Assembly: GCA_003225005.1 (NCBI GenBank)
Contig: QIAN01000012.1
Coordinates: 1-51,704, forward strand
Direction of reading: 5' to 3'
Length of the DNA stretch: 51,704 nucleotides
Source of the DNA: Acidobacteriota bacterium
Lineage (GTDB): Bacteria; Acidobacteriota; Terriglobia; Terriglobales; Acidobacteriaceae
Shown in pieces: positions 17,162 through 25,708 of the stretch. Below the pieces are notes generated by a model. It made no database searches. It had not been told where the DNA came from and saw only the letters and a list, made by a program, of their open reading frames with translations. Each line of letters begins with the position of its first letter. Position 1 is the stretch's first letter. Position numbers and translations under genes: made by a program.

Positions 17162-18297
17162 CTCCTTCTCTGCCCCCGCAAGATCTAGCGGCACGGTGGA
17201 CCACAGCCCGCAAGCTTTATCCCCTTTACGTCGAACTTGCGCGCGAGTTCGTCATTGACCTGCCGTCCTGCGCCGATTTCGAGTCAGGGGCGGAGCAGCC
17301 CGACCGGGAAGGCGTCGAGCGCGCCGTCGAGTGGCTGACCCAGATGGACAAGTCCATTCAGGTCTATCAATTACGCCAGTTCCTTCAAACCAGCGCACTG
17401 CTGGATCAGCAATGCATGCTCGCCTTGTTGCAGCATTTCCTTGCTCAGCCGACCAAAGACGATTCTGCCCGCGACAAGGTCGACTTTTTGCTGGTGCAGT
17501 ACTTCAGCCAGGTGGCGCCTTCGCGGCTGGACGACAATGATGTCGATGTCGCTTACGTGGCGCAGAGTCTCGAACCGGTCTTGGGTGCGGTCGAGCTGAA
17601 GGCGCCGGTTTGGTTGAATGCTCTTGAACGCGTGATCGATTCCGCGCACCGCTGCCGCAGCCTTAACGAACTCTTGCATGGCGGTGTGCTCGAGCAAGGA
17701 CGCAAAGTTAAAACCCAAACCGGCGATTTGTTCTTCCTCCCCATCGCGTTGGTTGCTTTCACCCGATTTGGTTACTTGATGCGGCGGGTCTTTTTTCGGC
17801 TGATGCATGATGACCTCAACGCCATTGTCGACGGCCTTGATCAACTGGAAGAGCAGGGCATTGCTATGCTCGATTGTCGGCGCGCCCAGTTCTCCGCGAA
17901 CGAACCGATTGTTCGATTGCGCATGATCTGCCAGTCATGGAAGGTAATGTTTCAAGCCGAGTATTCTTCAGGGCAGCCGCTGCGCATGCTCGTCGATCTG
18001 CGCGCCTCTGTCGCTGACGCACTCGCCGGCAGTGTGGCTGCCGAGTCCGGAGGCACAAGTCCAGCGCCGGTTCTGGCTGCGAAGGCCGTAGCGGCTAGTG
18101 CGGGCGCCAGTTCCAATCGTAGCGAATCAGCGCCGAAATCTAAGCCATTGGCGCAGCCCGCAGTTGGCTCAAGTCCGGCCGCACTCAATGTTAAGGCCAA
18201 GTCCGACGTTGACAATTCTTCCCCCCGGGAGTTTGACGTTTCCGGAGCGCCCGAGTGGGATCCGGATTCCGCGTCACCTCCCGCCCAGCAAAAATAA
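17158..18297 (+). CDS. Unrecognised 379-residue soluble protein
   Basis: I do not recognise a family. Residues 1-285 are helical and leucine-rich with charged helices (ERAVEWLTQMDKSIQVYQLR, CMLALLQHFLAQ, VAQSLEPVLGAVE, MRRVFFRLMHDDLNAIVDGL). They contain no signal peptide, no convincing membrane span and no obvious catalytic motif. The final 95 residues are a low-complexity Ala/Ser/Pro/Lys tail ending near EFDVSGAPEWDPDSASPPAQQ. The start is coupled to the PilZ-like gene (ATGA) and a receiver/dimerisation-domain protein follows after 55 bp. Context suggests a scaffold or effector in the same signalling pathway, which is inference only. Confidence 0.8.
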   Translation: MTPSLPPQDLAARWTTARKLYPLYVELAREFVIDLPSCADFESGAEQPDREGVERAVEWLTQMDKSIQVYQLRQFLQTSALLDQQCMLALLQHFLAQPTKDDSARDKVDFLLVQYFSQVAPSRLDDNDVDVAYVAQSLEPVLGAVELKAPVWLNALERVIDSAHRCRSLNELLHGGVLEQGRKVKTQTGDLFFLPIALVAFTRFGYLMRRVFFRLMHDDLNAIVDGLDQLEEQGIAMLDCRRAQFSANEPIVRLRMICQSWKVMFQAEYSSGQPLRMLVDLRASVADALAGSVAAESGGTSPAPVLAAKAVAASAGASSNRSESAPKSKPLAQPAVGSSPAALNVKAKSDVDNSSPREFDVSGAPEWDPDSASPPAQQK

Positions 18298-18352
18298 GCA
18301 TGACCGGAGCGAGGCTGACTAGTAGGGCTGGGCAGATTTCAAGGAAGGGAAG

Positions 18353-19039
18353 TTGCAAGTGGATCATCCGACTGTACTGATTATTTCCGACGAAGTGGAC
18401 TTTTCCCGCCGGGTGACGTCACGCTGGCAGAGGGAGCGCAACGTGCCCACGTTCACCCTTCTGAGTGGAGATCTCTGGCCACGCTTCGCCGTTGATGCCT
18501 TCGACGTCGCCATTGTTGGCGCCTTGCGGCGCGAACTGCTCTCTGTAGTGCTGGAGCCGCTGCACTCTACGGCCCAGCCCTTTTTCTGCGTTTGCGACGA
18601 TGCCGCCAACGCGCAACTGGTACGCCAACGTTGGCCACGCGCCTCAATCCTTCGCCGCGACGAAAACTGGCTAGATGCTCTGGTTCTGGCAGCCAGCGAA
18701 GCCGTGCACCGCGCACAAGCCGAAACGCGAACCCGAATCGCCGAACAATCCTGCGCTGAGCTGGAACGCCAGGCCATGCTGGGCCGCTTTATGCTCGATA
18801 TGCGCCACAACGTCAACAACGCTCTCACTACCGTACTGGGCAATTCTGATCTGCTGCTGCTGGAACCCGGCAGCCTCTCGGCTCCGGCGCGCGCGCAGAT
18901 TGATACGATTCGCAACATGGCGCTGCGCATTCATGAGGTCTTGCAGCGCTTTTCATCGCTCGAGAAGGAAATGAACATAGTCGCCCTACAGGCCCAAAGG
19001 GACTCGGGCAAGTCCCGCGTGGCTGTGGCTGGCCGATGA
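18353..19039 (+). CDS. Degenerate receiver fused to a lone histidine dimerisation (DHp-like) domain
   Basis: The protein has 228 residues. Residues 5-120 resemble a receiver fold (TVLIISDEVDFSRRV, FDVAIVGALR), but the phospho-acceptor position appears to be G56 rather than Asp, so it is a pseudo-receiver at best. Residues 130-207 form a HisKA-like helical hairpin, LGRFMLDMRHNVNNALTTVL, with H152 where kinases have the phosphorylated His (compare HELNNPLTAILG). No ATP-binding domain follows. The protein ends in an Arg/Lys tail. It may receive phosphate from another kinase or serve only as a dimerisation adaptor. The TTG at 18353 follows an AAGGAAGGG site; the GTG two codons later is an equal alternative. 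Confidence 0.75.
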   Translation: MQVDHPTVLIISDEVDFSRRVTSRWQRERNVPTFTLLSGDLWPRFAVDAFDVAIVGALRRELLSVVLEPLHSTAQPFFCVCDDAANAQLVRQRWPRASILRRDENWLDALVLAASEAVHRAQAETRTRIAEQSCAELERQAMLGRFMLDMRHNVNNALTTVLGNSDLLLLEPGSLSAPARAQIDTIRNMALRIHEVLQRFSSLEKEMNIVALQAQRDSGKSRVAVAGR

Positions 19040-19220
19040 AGCTAGAGATTGGAAACGGCAAAAGAGAGATCACGATACAGTTTTTTCGCTCGTGAGCTCG
19101 CGGAGTCTGGTCAACAGCGGCGTAAGCTGCCGCTCAATCCTCCCCCGGTGATACCGATTCTAAAAGAAGAACTGCGTCCGCTGCTCACGCAGACGGCCAG
19201 CTTCACTGCGGGGAAGTCTC

Positions 19221-20279
19221 ATGCACAGGTTGATCGCGAGCAGCGCCATACTGGAACACGAACTCTCGGAATTTCGTTTGCTGGTCGAGCGCCAGGCGGG
19301 AATCGTTCTCGACTGTCCCAACAGCGCGCTGGCCACGCACCTCATGGAATTTCTTGACGCCCGGCATCTGGATTCCGCGACGGCGCTGCTGGATCAACTC
19401 CGCGCTTCCGACCAGGCCTCCATTCTGCCGCAATTACTCGACGGCATGCTTAACACAAACACTGGTTTCTTCCGTCATCCCGGTGCCCTCGGTGCGCTGA
19501 CGCGCCAAGTGTTGCCGCAACTTTACGCCCGTAGGGCCAGCGAGGGATCCAGCCCGCTCCGCATTTGGAGCGCAGGCTGCGCGACCGGCGAAGAGGCATA
19601 TTCCATCGCGATGGCGGTTTCGGACGCCATCCCCAGCCCGGGGAATCCGATTTGCGGAAACAATGGCGCCGGGAATGGCGATGCTAGCAATGGAAGTGCT
19701 GGCGCGGAAAAAAGCCGCACCGGCCGAACCGGAGGCATCGTCGACACATCGCAAGGCTCGGCGCAAAATTCAAGCCAGGGTTGGTCCGTCCACATTGTCG
19801 GCAGCGACTTGCTTCCTTCTGCCATCGAAGTCGCCGAGCGTGGCTTGTATCCGCAATCCGCTGTGGGTGGGTTGCCGCCGGCTGTGATCCGCGCCTGCTT
19901 TTCGAAAATTGGTTCTCTGCAAACTTCGCAGAATGTATCCCAAAGCCGATCCCAAACCGGATCTACGTCAGCATCGCACCTGTTGGTGAAGCCGCGCCTG
20001 CGCAGCTTGGTGACCTTCAATACTATGAATCTCGCCCGCCCCGGCTACATCGGCCGCTTCGACTGCATCTTCTGTATGGACGTGCTGCCGCACTTTTCCC
20101 GCGCCCAGCGCCTAGCGCTGCTCGAGCGACTGCATCTCTACTTGGAGCCCGGCGGATATCTATTCCTGGGTCACACTGAAAAGCTTACGGCCCCCAACCT
20201 GAACTTCCGTCCAGAAACGTTCGATGGCTATACCTTCTACCGCAAGCCGGTGGCAGCCAGCGCCGCCTACGGACGGTAA
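19221..20279 (+). CDS. Divergent CheR-type methyltransferase (second copy)
   Basis: This 352-residue protein keeps the CheR outline: a helical N-terminal domain, SAM loop WSAGCATGEEAYSIAM, VGSDLLPSAIEVAERGLYP, FDCIFCMDVLPHFSRAQR and GGYLFLGHTEKL. The usual NETxFFR motif reads TNTGFFR. Two low-complexity insertions rich in Gly, Ser, Asn and Gln interrupt the Rossmann domain after AVSDA (about 45 residues) and after KIGSLQTS (about 25 residues). The SAM site is intact, so methylation is plausible, but receptor recognition may differ from that of the canonical CheR at 6.4-7.3 kb. GGGGAAG precedes the ATG. It ends the signalling block. Confidence 0.88.
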   Translation: MHRLIASSAILEHELSEFRLLVERQAGIVLDCPNSALATHLMEFLDARHLDSATALLDQLRASDQASILPQLLDGMLNTNTGFFRHPGALGALTRQVLPQLYARRASEGSSPLRIWSAGCATGEEAYSIAMAVSDAIPSPGNPICGNNGAGNGDASNGSAGAEKSRTGRTGGIVDTSQGSAQNSSQGWSVHIVGSDLLPSAIEVAERGLYPQSAVGGLPPAVIRACFSKIGSLQTSQNVSQSRSQTGSTSASHLLVKPRLRSLVTFNTMNLARPGYIGRFDCIFCMDVLPHFSRAQRLALLERLHLYLEPGGYLFLGHTEKLTAPNLNFRPETFDGYTFYRKPVAASAAYGR

Positions 20280-20316
20280 GCGACAGAACCAAGGGTCTTC
20301 GGAGGAAGTCCTGATT

Positions 20317-20350
20317 CCTCTGTGGTCCTCGGTGCCCTCTGTGGTTAAGG
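20317..20350. repeat. Short dispersed CCTCTGTGGT-type repeat
   Basis: The stretch contains CCTCTGTGG twice in tandem variants and ends in TTAAGG, in the non-coding gap between the second cheR and uvrB. A related copy (CTCGGTCGCTCTGTGACG...) is at 46657-46688. Similar short repeats are widely scattered between genes in some soil bacteria. No function can be assigned. Confidence 0.5.
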
Positions 20351-20530
20351 CTTTTCCTGGCTCGATCGGCTCGCCTAACTAAACTCCCATGATGAGCCAT
20401 GAAACTCCTCCAGGCCAGAGTGAAGCGGCAGGTGCCCGAAGAGCCATTGGAAACCAGGGTTAGGTCTTGGTAGCTGTCGGGAGGTATGTCGGTACGGGAG
20501 TGGGTTTGCAATTTAAATCGCGATCGGATT

Positions 20531-22522
20531 TCACGCGAACAAAAACTCCTTCGTCCTCAACTCCTTGACGGTGTCCCTCAACTTGGCCGCCTTCTCAAAC
20601 TCAAACCGCTTGGCCGCTTCGCGCATGTCGCTCTCAAGCTTCACAATGTATTGATCCAGATCCTCCTGCGATCTGAATTCCGGGATGCCTTCAGCCTCCC
20701 CTGCGGTCAAGTCGGCGTAATCGGCGGCGACGATCCCAGCCAGGGTCATATCCAGCGGACGCACGATTGATTCCGGCGTAATCCCGTTCTCCTCGTTGTA
20801 CGCGCTTTGAATCGCTCGCCGCCGCAGAGTCTCATCCATGGCTCGCTTCATCGAATCGGTCATGCGATCTGCGTACAGGATCGCGCGTCCGCGCAGATGC
20901 CTGGCACAGCGGCCTATGGTCTGAATCAGCGATCCCGACGACCGCAGGAACCCTTCTTTGTCCGCGTCGAGAATGGCCACCAATGACACTTCCGGCAAAT
21001 CCAATCCCTCGCGCAGCAGATTGATGCCAATTAATACGTCAAACTCGCCCTTGCGTAGATCGCGCAGAATCTTCACCCGCTCCAGCGTCTCGATCTCCGA
21101 ATGCATGTAGCGGCACTTTACGCCGACCTCTGCGTAGTACTCGGCCAGATCCTCGGACATGCGCTTGGTCAGCGTGGTCACGAGCACGCGCTCGCCGCAC
21201 TCCACGCGCGCGCGTATCTCGTGCAGCAGGTCATCAATTTGGCCCTTCACCGGACGCACCTCAACCTCGGGATCGATCAGTCCCGTCGGCCGGATAATCT
21301 GTTCGACCACCACGCCTGCCGATTTCGTCAGCTCATATGGCCCCGGCGTTGCCGAGACATAAACCAGTTGATTGGCGCGATGCTCCCACTCCTCGAACGT
21401 GAGCGGACGATTGTCCAGTGCTGACGGCATGCGAAAGCCGTACTCCACCAGCGTTTCCTTGCGCGAGCGGTCACCGGCATACATGCCGCGCAACTGTGGA
21501 ATCGTCTGGTGCGATTCGTCAATGAACATCAGGAAGTCGCGCGGAAAATAATCCAGGAGTGTCGGCGGAGGCTCGCCCGGCAGCCGTCCCGTAAAGTGCC
21601 GCGAATAATTTTCAATGCCGTGGCAGTAGCCCATGGCGCGAATCATCTCCAGGTCAAACATGGTTCGCTGGTGAATACGCTGCGCTTCCACCACCCGTCC
21701 CTGCTTTTCCAACTCCGCTTCCCACCAGGCCAGCTCTTTCTTGATCGAGTCCACCGCCGACGCGCGCGTTTCATCTTTCATCACGTAATGCGTCTTGGGA
21801 TAAATCGGAAGCCGCACATACTTCTGCTTCACTGTTCCGAACAGCGGATCGATCTGCGTGAGCGAGGAAATCTCATCCCCCCAAAGCTCGATGCGGTAAG
21901 CCATGTCGTCATAGGTAGGGAAGACCTCAATCACGTCGCCGCGCACGCGAAACGTTCCACGCCGGAATTCCCCGTTCGTGCGCTCGTAAAGAATGTCGAC
22001 CAGCTTGCGCGTGATGTCCTCGCGCTTAATCTTCTGGCCCTTTTCCAGAAACAGCATCATGCCGTAATAAGCTTCCGGAGATCCCAACCCATAGATGCAA
22101 CTCACTGAGGCCACAATCAAAGCATCACGCCGCTCAAATAACGATCGCGTAGCCGAGAGTCGCAGCTTGTCGAGTTCATCGTTGATGGTCGCTTCTTTTT
22201 CAATGTAGAGATCGGCGGCGGGAACGTAAGCCTCAGGCTGGTAGTAGTCGTAGTACGAAACGAAATATTCGACGGCATTGTGAGGAAAGAAATTCTTGAA
22301 CTCGTGATAAAGCTGCGCCGCCAAAGTTTTGTTGTGAGCCATCACCAGCGCGGGACGGTTCACCGCCTCAATCACCTTGGCCATGGTGTACGTCTTGCCC
22401 GAGCCGGTGACGCCCAACAGAACCTGGTGCGCCTCGCGGTCATACACCCCGCGCAGCAGCGCCTCAATCGCTCGCCCCTGGTCCCCCTGCGGCTTGTAAT
22501 CAGAAACGAGTTTGAAGTCCAT
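20531..22522 (-). CDS. uvrB: Excinuclease ABC subunit B
   Basis: UvrB is the damage-verification helicase-like subunit of nucleotide excision repair. The 663 residues are full length. Walker A is GVTGSGKT near residue 40, and the beta-hairpin region is [21 protein letters not shown]. Other motifs are [57 protein letters not shown] and IGRCARH. The C-terminal UVR domain is [22 protein letters not shown], which binds UvrC. Neither uvrA nor uvrC is nearby, as is common. No strong ribosome site is visible; GAGC lies upstream of the ATG. Confidence 0.98.
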   Translation of the reverse strand: MDFKLVSDYKPQGDQGRAIEALLRGVYDREAHQVLLGVTGSGKTYTMAKVIEAVNRPALVMAHNKTLAAQLYHEFKNFFPHNAVEYFVSYYDYYQPEAYVPAADLYIEKEATINDELDKLRLSATRSLFERRDALIVASVSCIYGLGSPEAYYGMMLFLEKGQKIKREDITRKLVDILYERTNGEFRRGTFRVRGDVIEVFPTYDDMAYRIELWGDEISSLTQIDPLFGTVKQKYVRLPIYPKTHYVMKDETRASAVDSIKKELAWWEAELEKQGRVVEAQRIHQRTMFDLEMIRAMGYCHGIENYSRHFTGRLPGEPPPTLLDYFPRDFLMFIDESHQTIPQLRGMYAGDRSRKETLVEYGFRMPSALDNRPLTFEEWEHRANQLVYVSATPGPYELTKSAGVVVEQIIRPTGLIDPEVEVRPVKGQIDDLLHEIRARVECGERVLVTTLTKRMSEDLAEYYAEVGVKCRYMHSEIETLERVKILRDLRKGEFDVLIGINLLREGLDLPEVSLVAILDADKEGFLRSSGSLIQTIGRCARHLRGRAILYADRMTDSMKRAMDETLRRRAIQSAYNEENGITPESIVRPLDMTLAGIVAADYADLTAGEAEGIPEFRSQEDLDQYIVKLESDMREAAKRFEFEKAAKLRDTVKELRTKEFLFA

Positions 22523-22528
22523 GGAAGA

Positions 22529-22560
22529 AGCTCTTAGCTGTTAGCCCTTAGCCGTTCAGC
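22529..22560. repeat. AGCTnTTAGC-type short tandem repeat
   Basis: AGCTCTTAGCTGTTAGCCC followed by TTAGCCGTTCAGC is a near-tandem array of a roughly 7-base unit, located immediately upstream of uvrB. It belongs to the same type as the repeats at 48465-48496 and 48581-48604. It is non-coding here. Confidence 0.5.
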
Positions 22561-22607
22561 GTGAACCGAGCCGCCAAATACCGCGGGCATGGGCAATGTT
22601 CACGTAG

Positions 22608-22642
22608 GGACAGCCGCCCTGTCCAGCCGAGCGCAGCTCGGC
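22608..22642. repeat. REP-like double hairpin
   Basis: Two stem-loops lie side by side: GGACAG-CCGCC-CTGTCC (22608-22624) and GCCGAGC-GCA-GCTCGGC (22626-22642). The second resembles the hairpin inside the DUF255 gene at 44708-44724. There is no T run. It sits between uvrB and the gene fragment at 22764. Confidence 0.65.
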
Positions 22643-22763
22643 AGTTCTACTCCTAGCGCACTACAGAAAGCAATTTCAGCGAGTACGAATCTTTCTATTA
22701 TAACGCTGGCCAGACACGCAGCTTCATGCCGCGCCAGGAGCATTTCCGAGAGAAACGGCCGGC

Positions 22764-23100
22764 CTACTTCTCCTCCCGCACTTCCCCGACGTCCACCACC
22801 CTCGCGCCCGCCCGGAACTCCCGGTAATCCCAGTACGTCTGCTCCGCTTCCTCGTGGTGTCCCTTAAAGAGCGCAATCCGCGCATCCAGCTTGAAGTTCA
22901 AATGCTCCGGCAGCCAGACTTCATCGTTGACACGAATTTGTTCATAGTCGAGTCGGGTCCCTTTGTGGATACGCGCCAGCACCCATCCCAGTGAAACCGT
23001 GTCCGTAGCCTCGACATCCAGCTGGACGAGCTGCATGTCGCTTTTATCGATCCACATCTGTCCGTGAAACTTTGAAAGAAATCGCGCCGCCAGCAGGACC
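22764..23100 (-). pseudogene. 3' fragment of an outer-membrane-lipoprotein-sorting-like gene
   Basis: The frame encodes FHGQMWIDKSDMQLVQLDVE, then TVSLGWVLARIHKGTRLDYEQ, VNDEVWLPEHLNFKLDARIAL and YWDYREFRAGARV. This is the C-terminal third of a secreted protein type common in acidobacteria, related to the LolA/LolB-like fold. The N-terminal part and signal peptide are missing. Upstream of about 23090-23100 the sequence switches to the coding sense of a different gene on the opposite strand. The open frame runs on to an ATG at 23141, but that segment is antisense to the neighbouring fragment. It is therefore a truncated remnant created by a rearrangement. Confidence 0.65.
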
Positions 23101-23640
23101 TCCGGGAATTTTCTTTTCGCGGCCGACAATGCGAACAACAAAGTTGACGTTTATGACGGCAAATTCAATCTGGTCAAGACGTTTATCGACAAGACGCTTC
23201 CGGCGGGGTTCGCTCCCTTCGGCATCCAGGACTTCGGAGGGTTGGTCTACGTAGCGTTCGCGGGTTCGTCCGGAGCGGCGGGGGGCTACATCGACATCTT
23301 CAGCGAAAACGGAACATTCTTGAAGCAGGTGGCACATGGCGTGCCGCTGAATCAGCCCTGGGGCCTCGCCATCGCCCCCAGGAATTTTGGACCACTGAGC
23401 AATACGCTCCTGGTCTCGAACAACACCAACACCGGCACTATCAACGCCTTCAACAGCATAACGGGGGAGTTCGTGGGCACCATCAAGGACGCCAATGGCA
23501 AAGCGATTCACATCGACCAGCTTTGGGGAATTGAATTTGGTGGGGGAACAGCAAACAATGGCTCGAGCAACCAGCTTTTCTTCACTGCCGGTCCCGACAA
23601 TAACTTGGCAGGAACGTTCGGCGTAATCGCGTTCCAGTAG
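23101..23640 (+). pseudogene. 3' fragment of a TIGR03118 family protein
   Basis: From about 23101 the plus strand reads SGNFLFAADNANNKVDVYDG, then LPAGFAPFGIQDFGGLVYVAFA, GPLNQPWGLAIAPRNFG, LLVSNNTNTGTINAFNS and QLFFTAGPDNNLAGTFGVIAF. That is the C-terminal half of the TIGR03118 secreted beta-propeller-like family, about 180 of the usual 350-420 residues. The first propeller blades and the signal peptide are absent. The nearest in-frame ATG (23242) has no ribosome site. It abuts a minus-strand gene fragment head to head, so both are remnants of one deletion or inversion event. Confidence 0.7.
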
Positions 23641-23718
23641 CAACTTTCGGAGGGTGATCCGCGGGACGATTCGCATTTGCTGATCGTCCCGCGCAAAATT
23701 GCCACCTCTACGACGGGG

Positions 23719-24351
23719 CTACCTTCTCGACTTAACCGCCCTCCCGCAACATTCTCCCTGGAACAAGCGCTCGTCCACACGATGCAGCTTTTTCTCCATC
23801 GTCGGAGTCAGCAGCGGGTAGTGCTTTATGTCGAACAAGTGGTACACGATGAACCACACCGGCTTGTCGGTCGTCATCCACTGCTGACGGTCGAAACGCT
23901 TCAGGTTCACCGGATCCGAAAAACGTCGCAGCGTGCGCTCGCGCCGCAAGTTGCAATAGATGTTGAAATAACTCAAGGCCAGTTCTCGAAGCGTTCGGTA
24001 TACCGGCTCGCGATAGCGGCAACCGGTGAAATTCGATTTCGCGACTGCGCCCCAGCCCCCATCCCGCTGGTAGATGGCGATGACGTGGTCAGTATCATTT
24101 TCGGCTTCGAAGTCCAGCAGCAGCGGAGGATATCCATTCGCGCGCAACGCCGCAGCGGCAAAGATGGCGCCTTCGAGGCAATGGGCTGTTTCCTCGGCGA
24201 GCACACGGCGCGGCGACCATGCCGTATCTTCCAGGTGATAAGGTAGGGCATCGAGAAACTTCTGAATGCCATGAGCATCTTTCATGCTGCGCAACTTGCG
24301 CAACTCTTTCGCGCTAAAACCGGTGGTCAATGCGAAGCCATTAGAGTTCAT
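23719..24351 (-). CDS. Transglutaminase-like superfamily protein
   Basis: The 210-residue protein has a papain-like transglutaminase core: LAEETAHCLEGAIFAAAAL carries the nucleophilic Cys, LLLDFEAENDTDHVIAIYQ the His, and the Asp follows in the next strands (WGAVAKSNFTG). Families of this kind include proteases and peptide N-glycanase-like enzymes; the substrate is unknown. There is no signal peptide, so it is probably cytoplasmic. The C-terminal half is rich in aromatic and basic residues. No clear Shine-Dalgarno lies before the ATG. It converges with the TIGR03118 fragment and is not part of an evident operon. Confidence 0.8.
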   Translation of the reverse strand: MNSNGFALTTGFSAKELRKLRSMKDAHGIQKFLDALPYHLEDTAWSPRRVLAEETAHCLEGAIFAAAALRANGYPPLLLDFEAENDTDHVIAIYQRDGGWGAVAKSNFTGCRYREPVYRTLRELALSYFNIYCNLRRERTLRRFSDPVNLKRFDRQQWMTTDKPVWFIVYHLFDIKHYPLLTPTMEKKLHRVDERLFQGECCGRAVKSRR

Positions 24352-24513
24352 GGGTCTGCTGCCTGAGTGTAACGCAGACCTCTCCCTTCGCCGAAAGTAG
24401 GTTTTCAGGTATCGCTATGGACATCCTTTACGGCGAGCAGGGAGCGGATGATGACATAGTGCCGAACGTTGGACTTCTTCCGGGGTGCCGATTTCGCGCT
24501 TTGCTTGAGCCCG

Positions 24514-25224
24514 TCATTTTCCCGTCTCGCCCGCCCTAAAGATCTCAGACAACTCCTGAGGCGTATCTACAACGATGTCAGGAACAGGCTCCTCCAGGGT
24601 GTGCGGAGCGAACCCATAGGTCACGCCCACCGTCCACAACCCGGCGTTGCGACCAGTGCGGATATCGACATGTGAATCGCCGATCATCGCTGTGTGCTCC
24701 GGCGCTACGCCATGTTCTTCCAACAGTTTTCGCGCTCCCTCAGGATCAGGCTTCTTCGTGGCGAAACTATTGCCGCCATAAACTTGCGTGAACAGCGGAG
24801 CCAGCCCTAACGCATCAACGATAGCCCGCGATGGATGCACGGGTTTATTGGTGAGCACCGCCATTTTGCGCGGCGTGCCATTCACCGATTGCCGAATCGA
24901 AGTCAATACATTCACTAGCCCGTCGTAAACCTGCGTGTAGTCCAGCTTGTGCTCGCGGTAGTAGGCCAGAAAAAACTCTAATCCCTTGCGGACGAGCGCT
25001 TCGTCACTGGCTTCCGCCCCCAAGGCTCGCTGAATCAGGAGGGGTGCACCATCGCCGACATAGCTGGCGATGACGTCTCCCGGCAACTCGGGCCGCTCAA
25101 CATGGCGCAGCGCCGCATTGACCGAATGAACGAGGTCGAGGCGGGAATCGATGAGCGTGCCGTCGAGATCGAAGATGACAAGTCTGATCGAGTGCGGATC
25201 GAATGGACGCTGGCGGTGAATCAT
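24514..25224 (-). CDS. gph: HAD-family hydrolase, phosphoglycolate phosphatase-like
   Basis: This is a 236-residue HAD phosphatase. Motif I is VIFDLDGTLIDS with the nucleophile Asp, the cap domain follows (VNAALRHVERPELPGDVIASYVGDG), motif II is AVLTNKP, motif III ATKKPDPEG (Lys), and motif IV MIGDSHVDIRTGRNAG. The VGDG and GDS.vD motifs fit the Gph branch, which salvages 2-phosphoglycolate, for example from 3'-phosphoglycolate ends at DNA breaks. Related HADs (PpaX, beta-phosphoglucomutase) cannot be excluded. GAGGG precedes the ATG at a short spacing. It is divergent from arsR, with 113 bp between. Confidence 0.85.
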   Translation of the reverse strand: MIHRQRPFDPHSIRLVIFDLDGTLIDSRLDLVHSVNAALRHVERPELPGDVIASYVGDGAPLLIQRALGAEASDEALVRKGLEFFLAYYREHKLDYTQVYDGLVNVLTSIRQSVNGTPRKMAVLTNKPVHPSRAIVDALGLAPLFTQVYGGNSFATKKPDPEGARKLLEEHGVAPEHTAMIGDSHVDIRTGRNAGLWTVGVTYGFAPHTLEEPVPDIVVDTPQELSEIFRAGETGK

Positions 25225-25302
25225 CTACCCTCAGGATAAACGATTGGCGGGAAGGGGAGCGGCGTCAAGTTAGCACTCAGCACTCGCAATCGCACTTCGC
25301 CA

Positions 25303-25331
25303 TTGACATCATCCTATATTTCTAGTATTAT
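25303..25331 (+). promoter_or_regulatory. Sigma-70 promoter of the ars operon, predicting a leaderless transcript
   Basis: TTGACA (25303-25308), 17 bases, then TATTAT (25326-25331) is close to the ideal consensus. Start of transcription about seven bases after the -10 box falls on the arsR ATG at 25338. No Shine-Dalgarno is present in the six-base gap. Confidence 0.75.
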
Positions 25332-25339
25332 CGAAATAT
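25316..25339. promoter_or_regulatory. Inverted repeat, probable ArsR operator
   Basis: ATATTTC (25316-25322) and GAAATAT (25333-25339) are perfect 7-bp arms 10 bases apart. They embrace the -10 box and the start codon. An ArsR dimer bound here would block polymerase, giving autorepression relieved by As(III). Assignment to ArsR rests on position and AT-rich dyad style. Confidence 0.6.
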
Positions 25340-25697
25340 GGCAGAGATCCAGGCTACGGGCAAGAACAGCGAACGTATTGCCAAGTACGCCGACATGTTC
25401 TCGGCCATGGGAACCGAGCCCCGTTTGCGCATCATGCAATTGTTACTCTCGGCGCATCCGGAAGGGCTGGTCGTCGGAGATATTCAGGGCGAGCTCGACA
25501 TCCCGAATTCGACCCTGTCTCACCATTTGGAGAAGCTGAAGACCGAGGGCTTGGTCGAAATCGAGCGGCAAGGTACTTTTCTGCGCTACACCGCTGACAC
25601 CGAAGCGCTCCAGGAGTTGTTGCGGTTCTTGTATGCCGAGTGCTGTACGCGCAACAAGGCACTTAAACCGGAAGCGATCATTCAAATCTGTAAGTAG
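25338..25697 (+). CDS. arsR: ArsR/SmtB-family arsenic-responsive repressor
   Basis: The 119-residue protein has a winged helix-turn-helix: [18 protein letters not shown], then [32 protein letters not shown]. Vicinal C102-C103 in the C-terminal helix (YAECCTRN) plus C118 resemble the As(III) site of the Acidithiobacillus-type ArsR. The classic ELCVCDL site in the alpha3 helix is absent. As(III) binding to these cysteines should release the operator. It starts at ATG 25338, six bases after a -10 box, without a ribosome site, so translation may be leaderless. It is the first gene of the arsenic operon, with arsM 11 bp downstream. Confidence 0.93.
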   Translation: MAEIQATGKNSERIAKYADMFSAMGTEPRLRIMQLLLSAHPEGLVVGDIQGELDIPNSTLSHHLEKLKTEGLVEIERQGTFLRYTADTEALQELLRFLYAECCTRNKALKPEAIIQICK

Positions 25698-25708
25698 GAG
25701 GACTGCGC

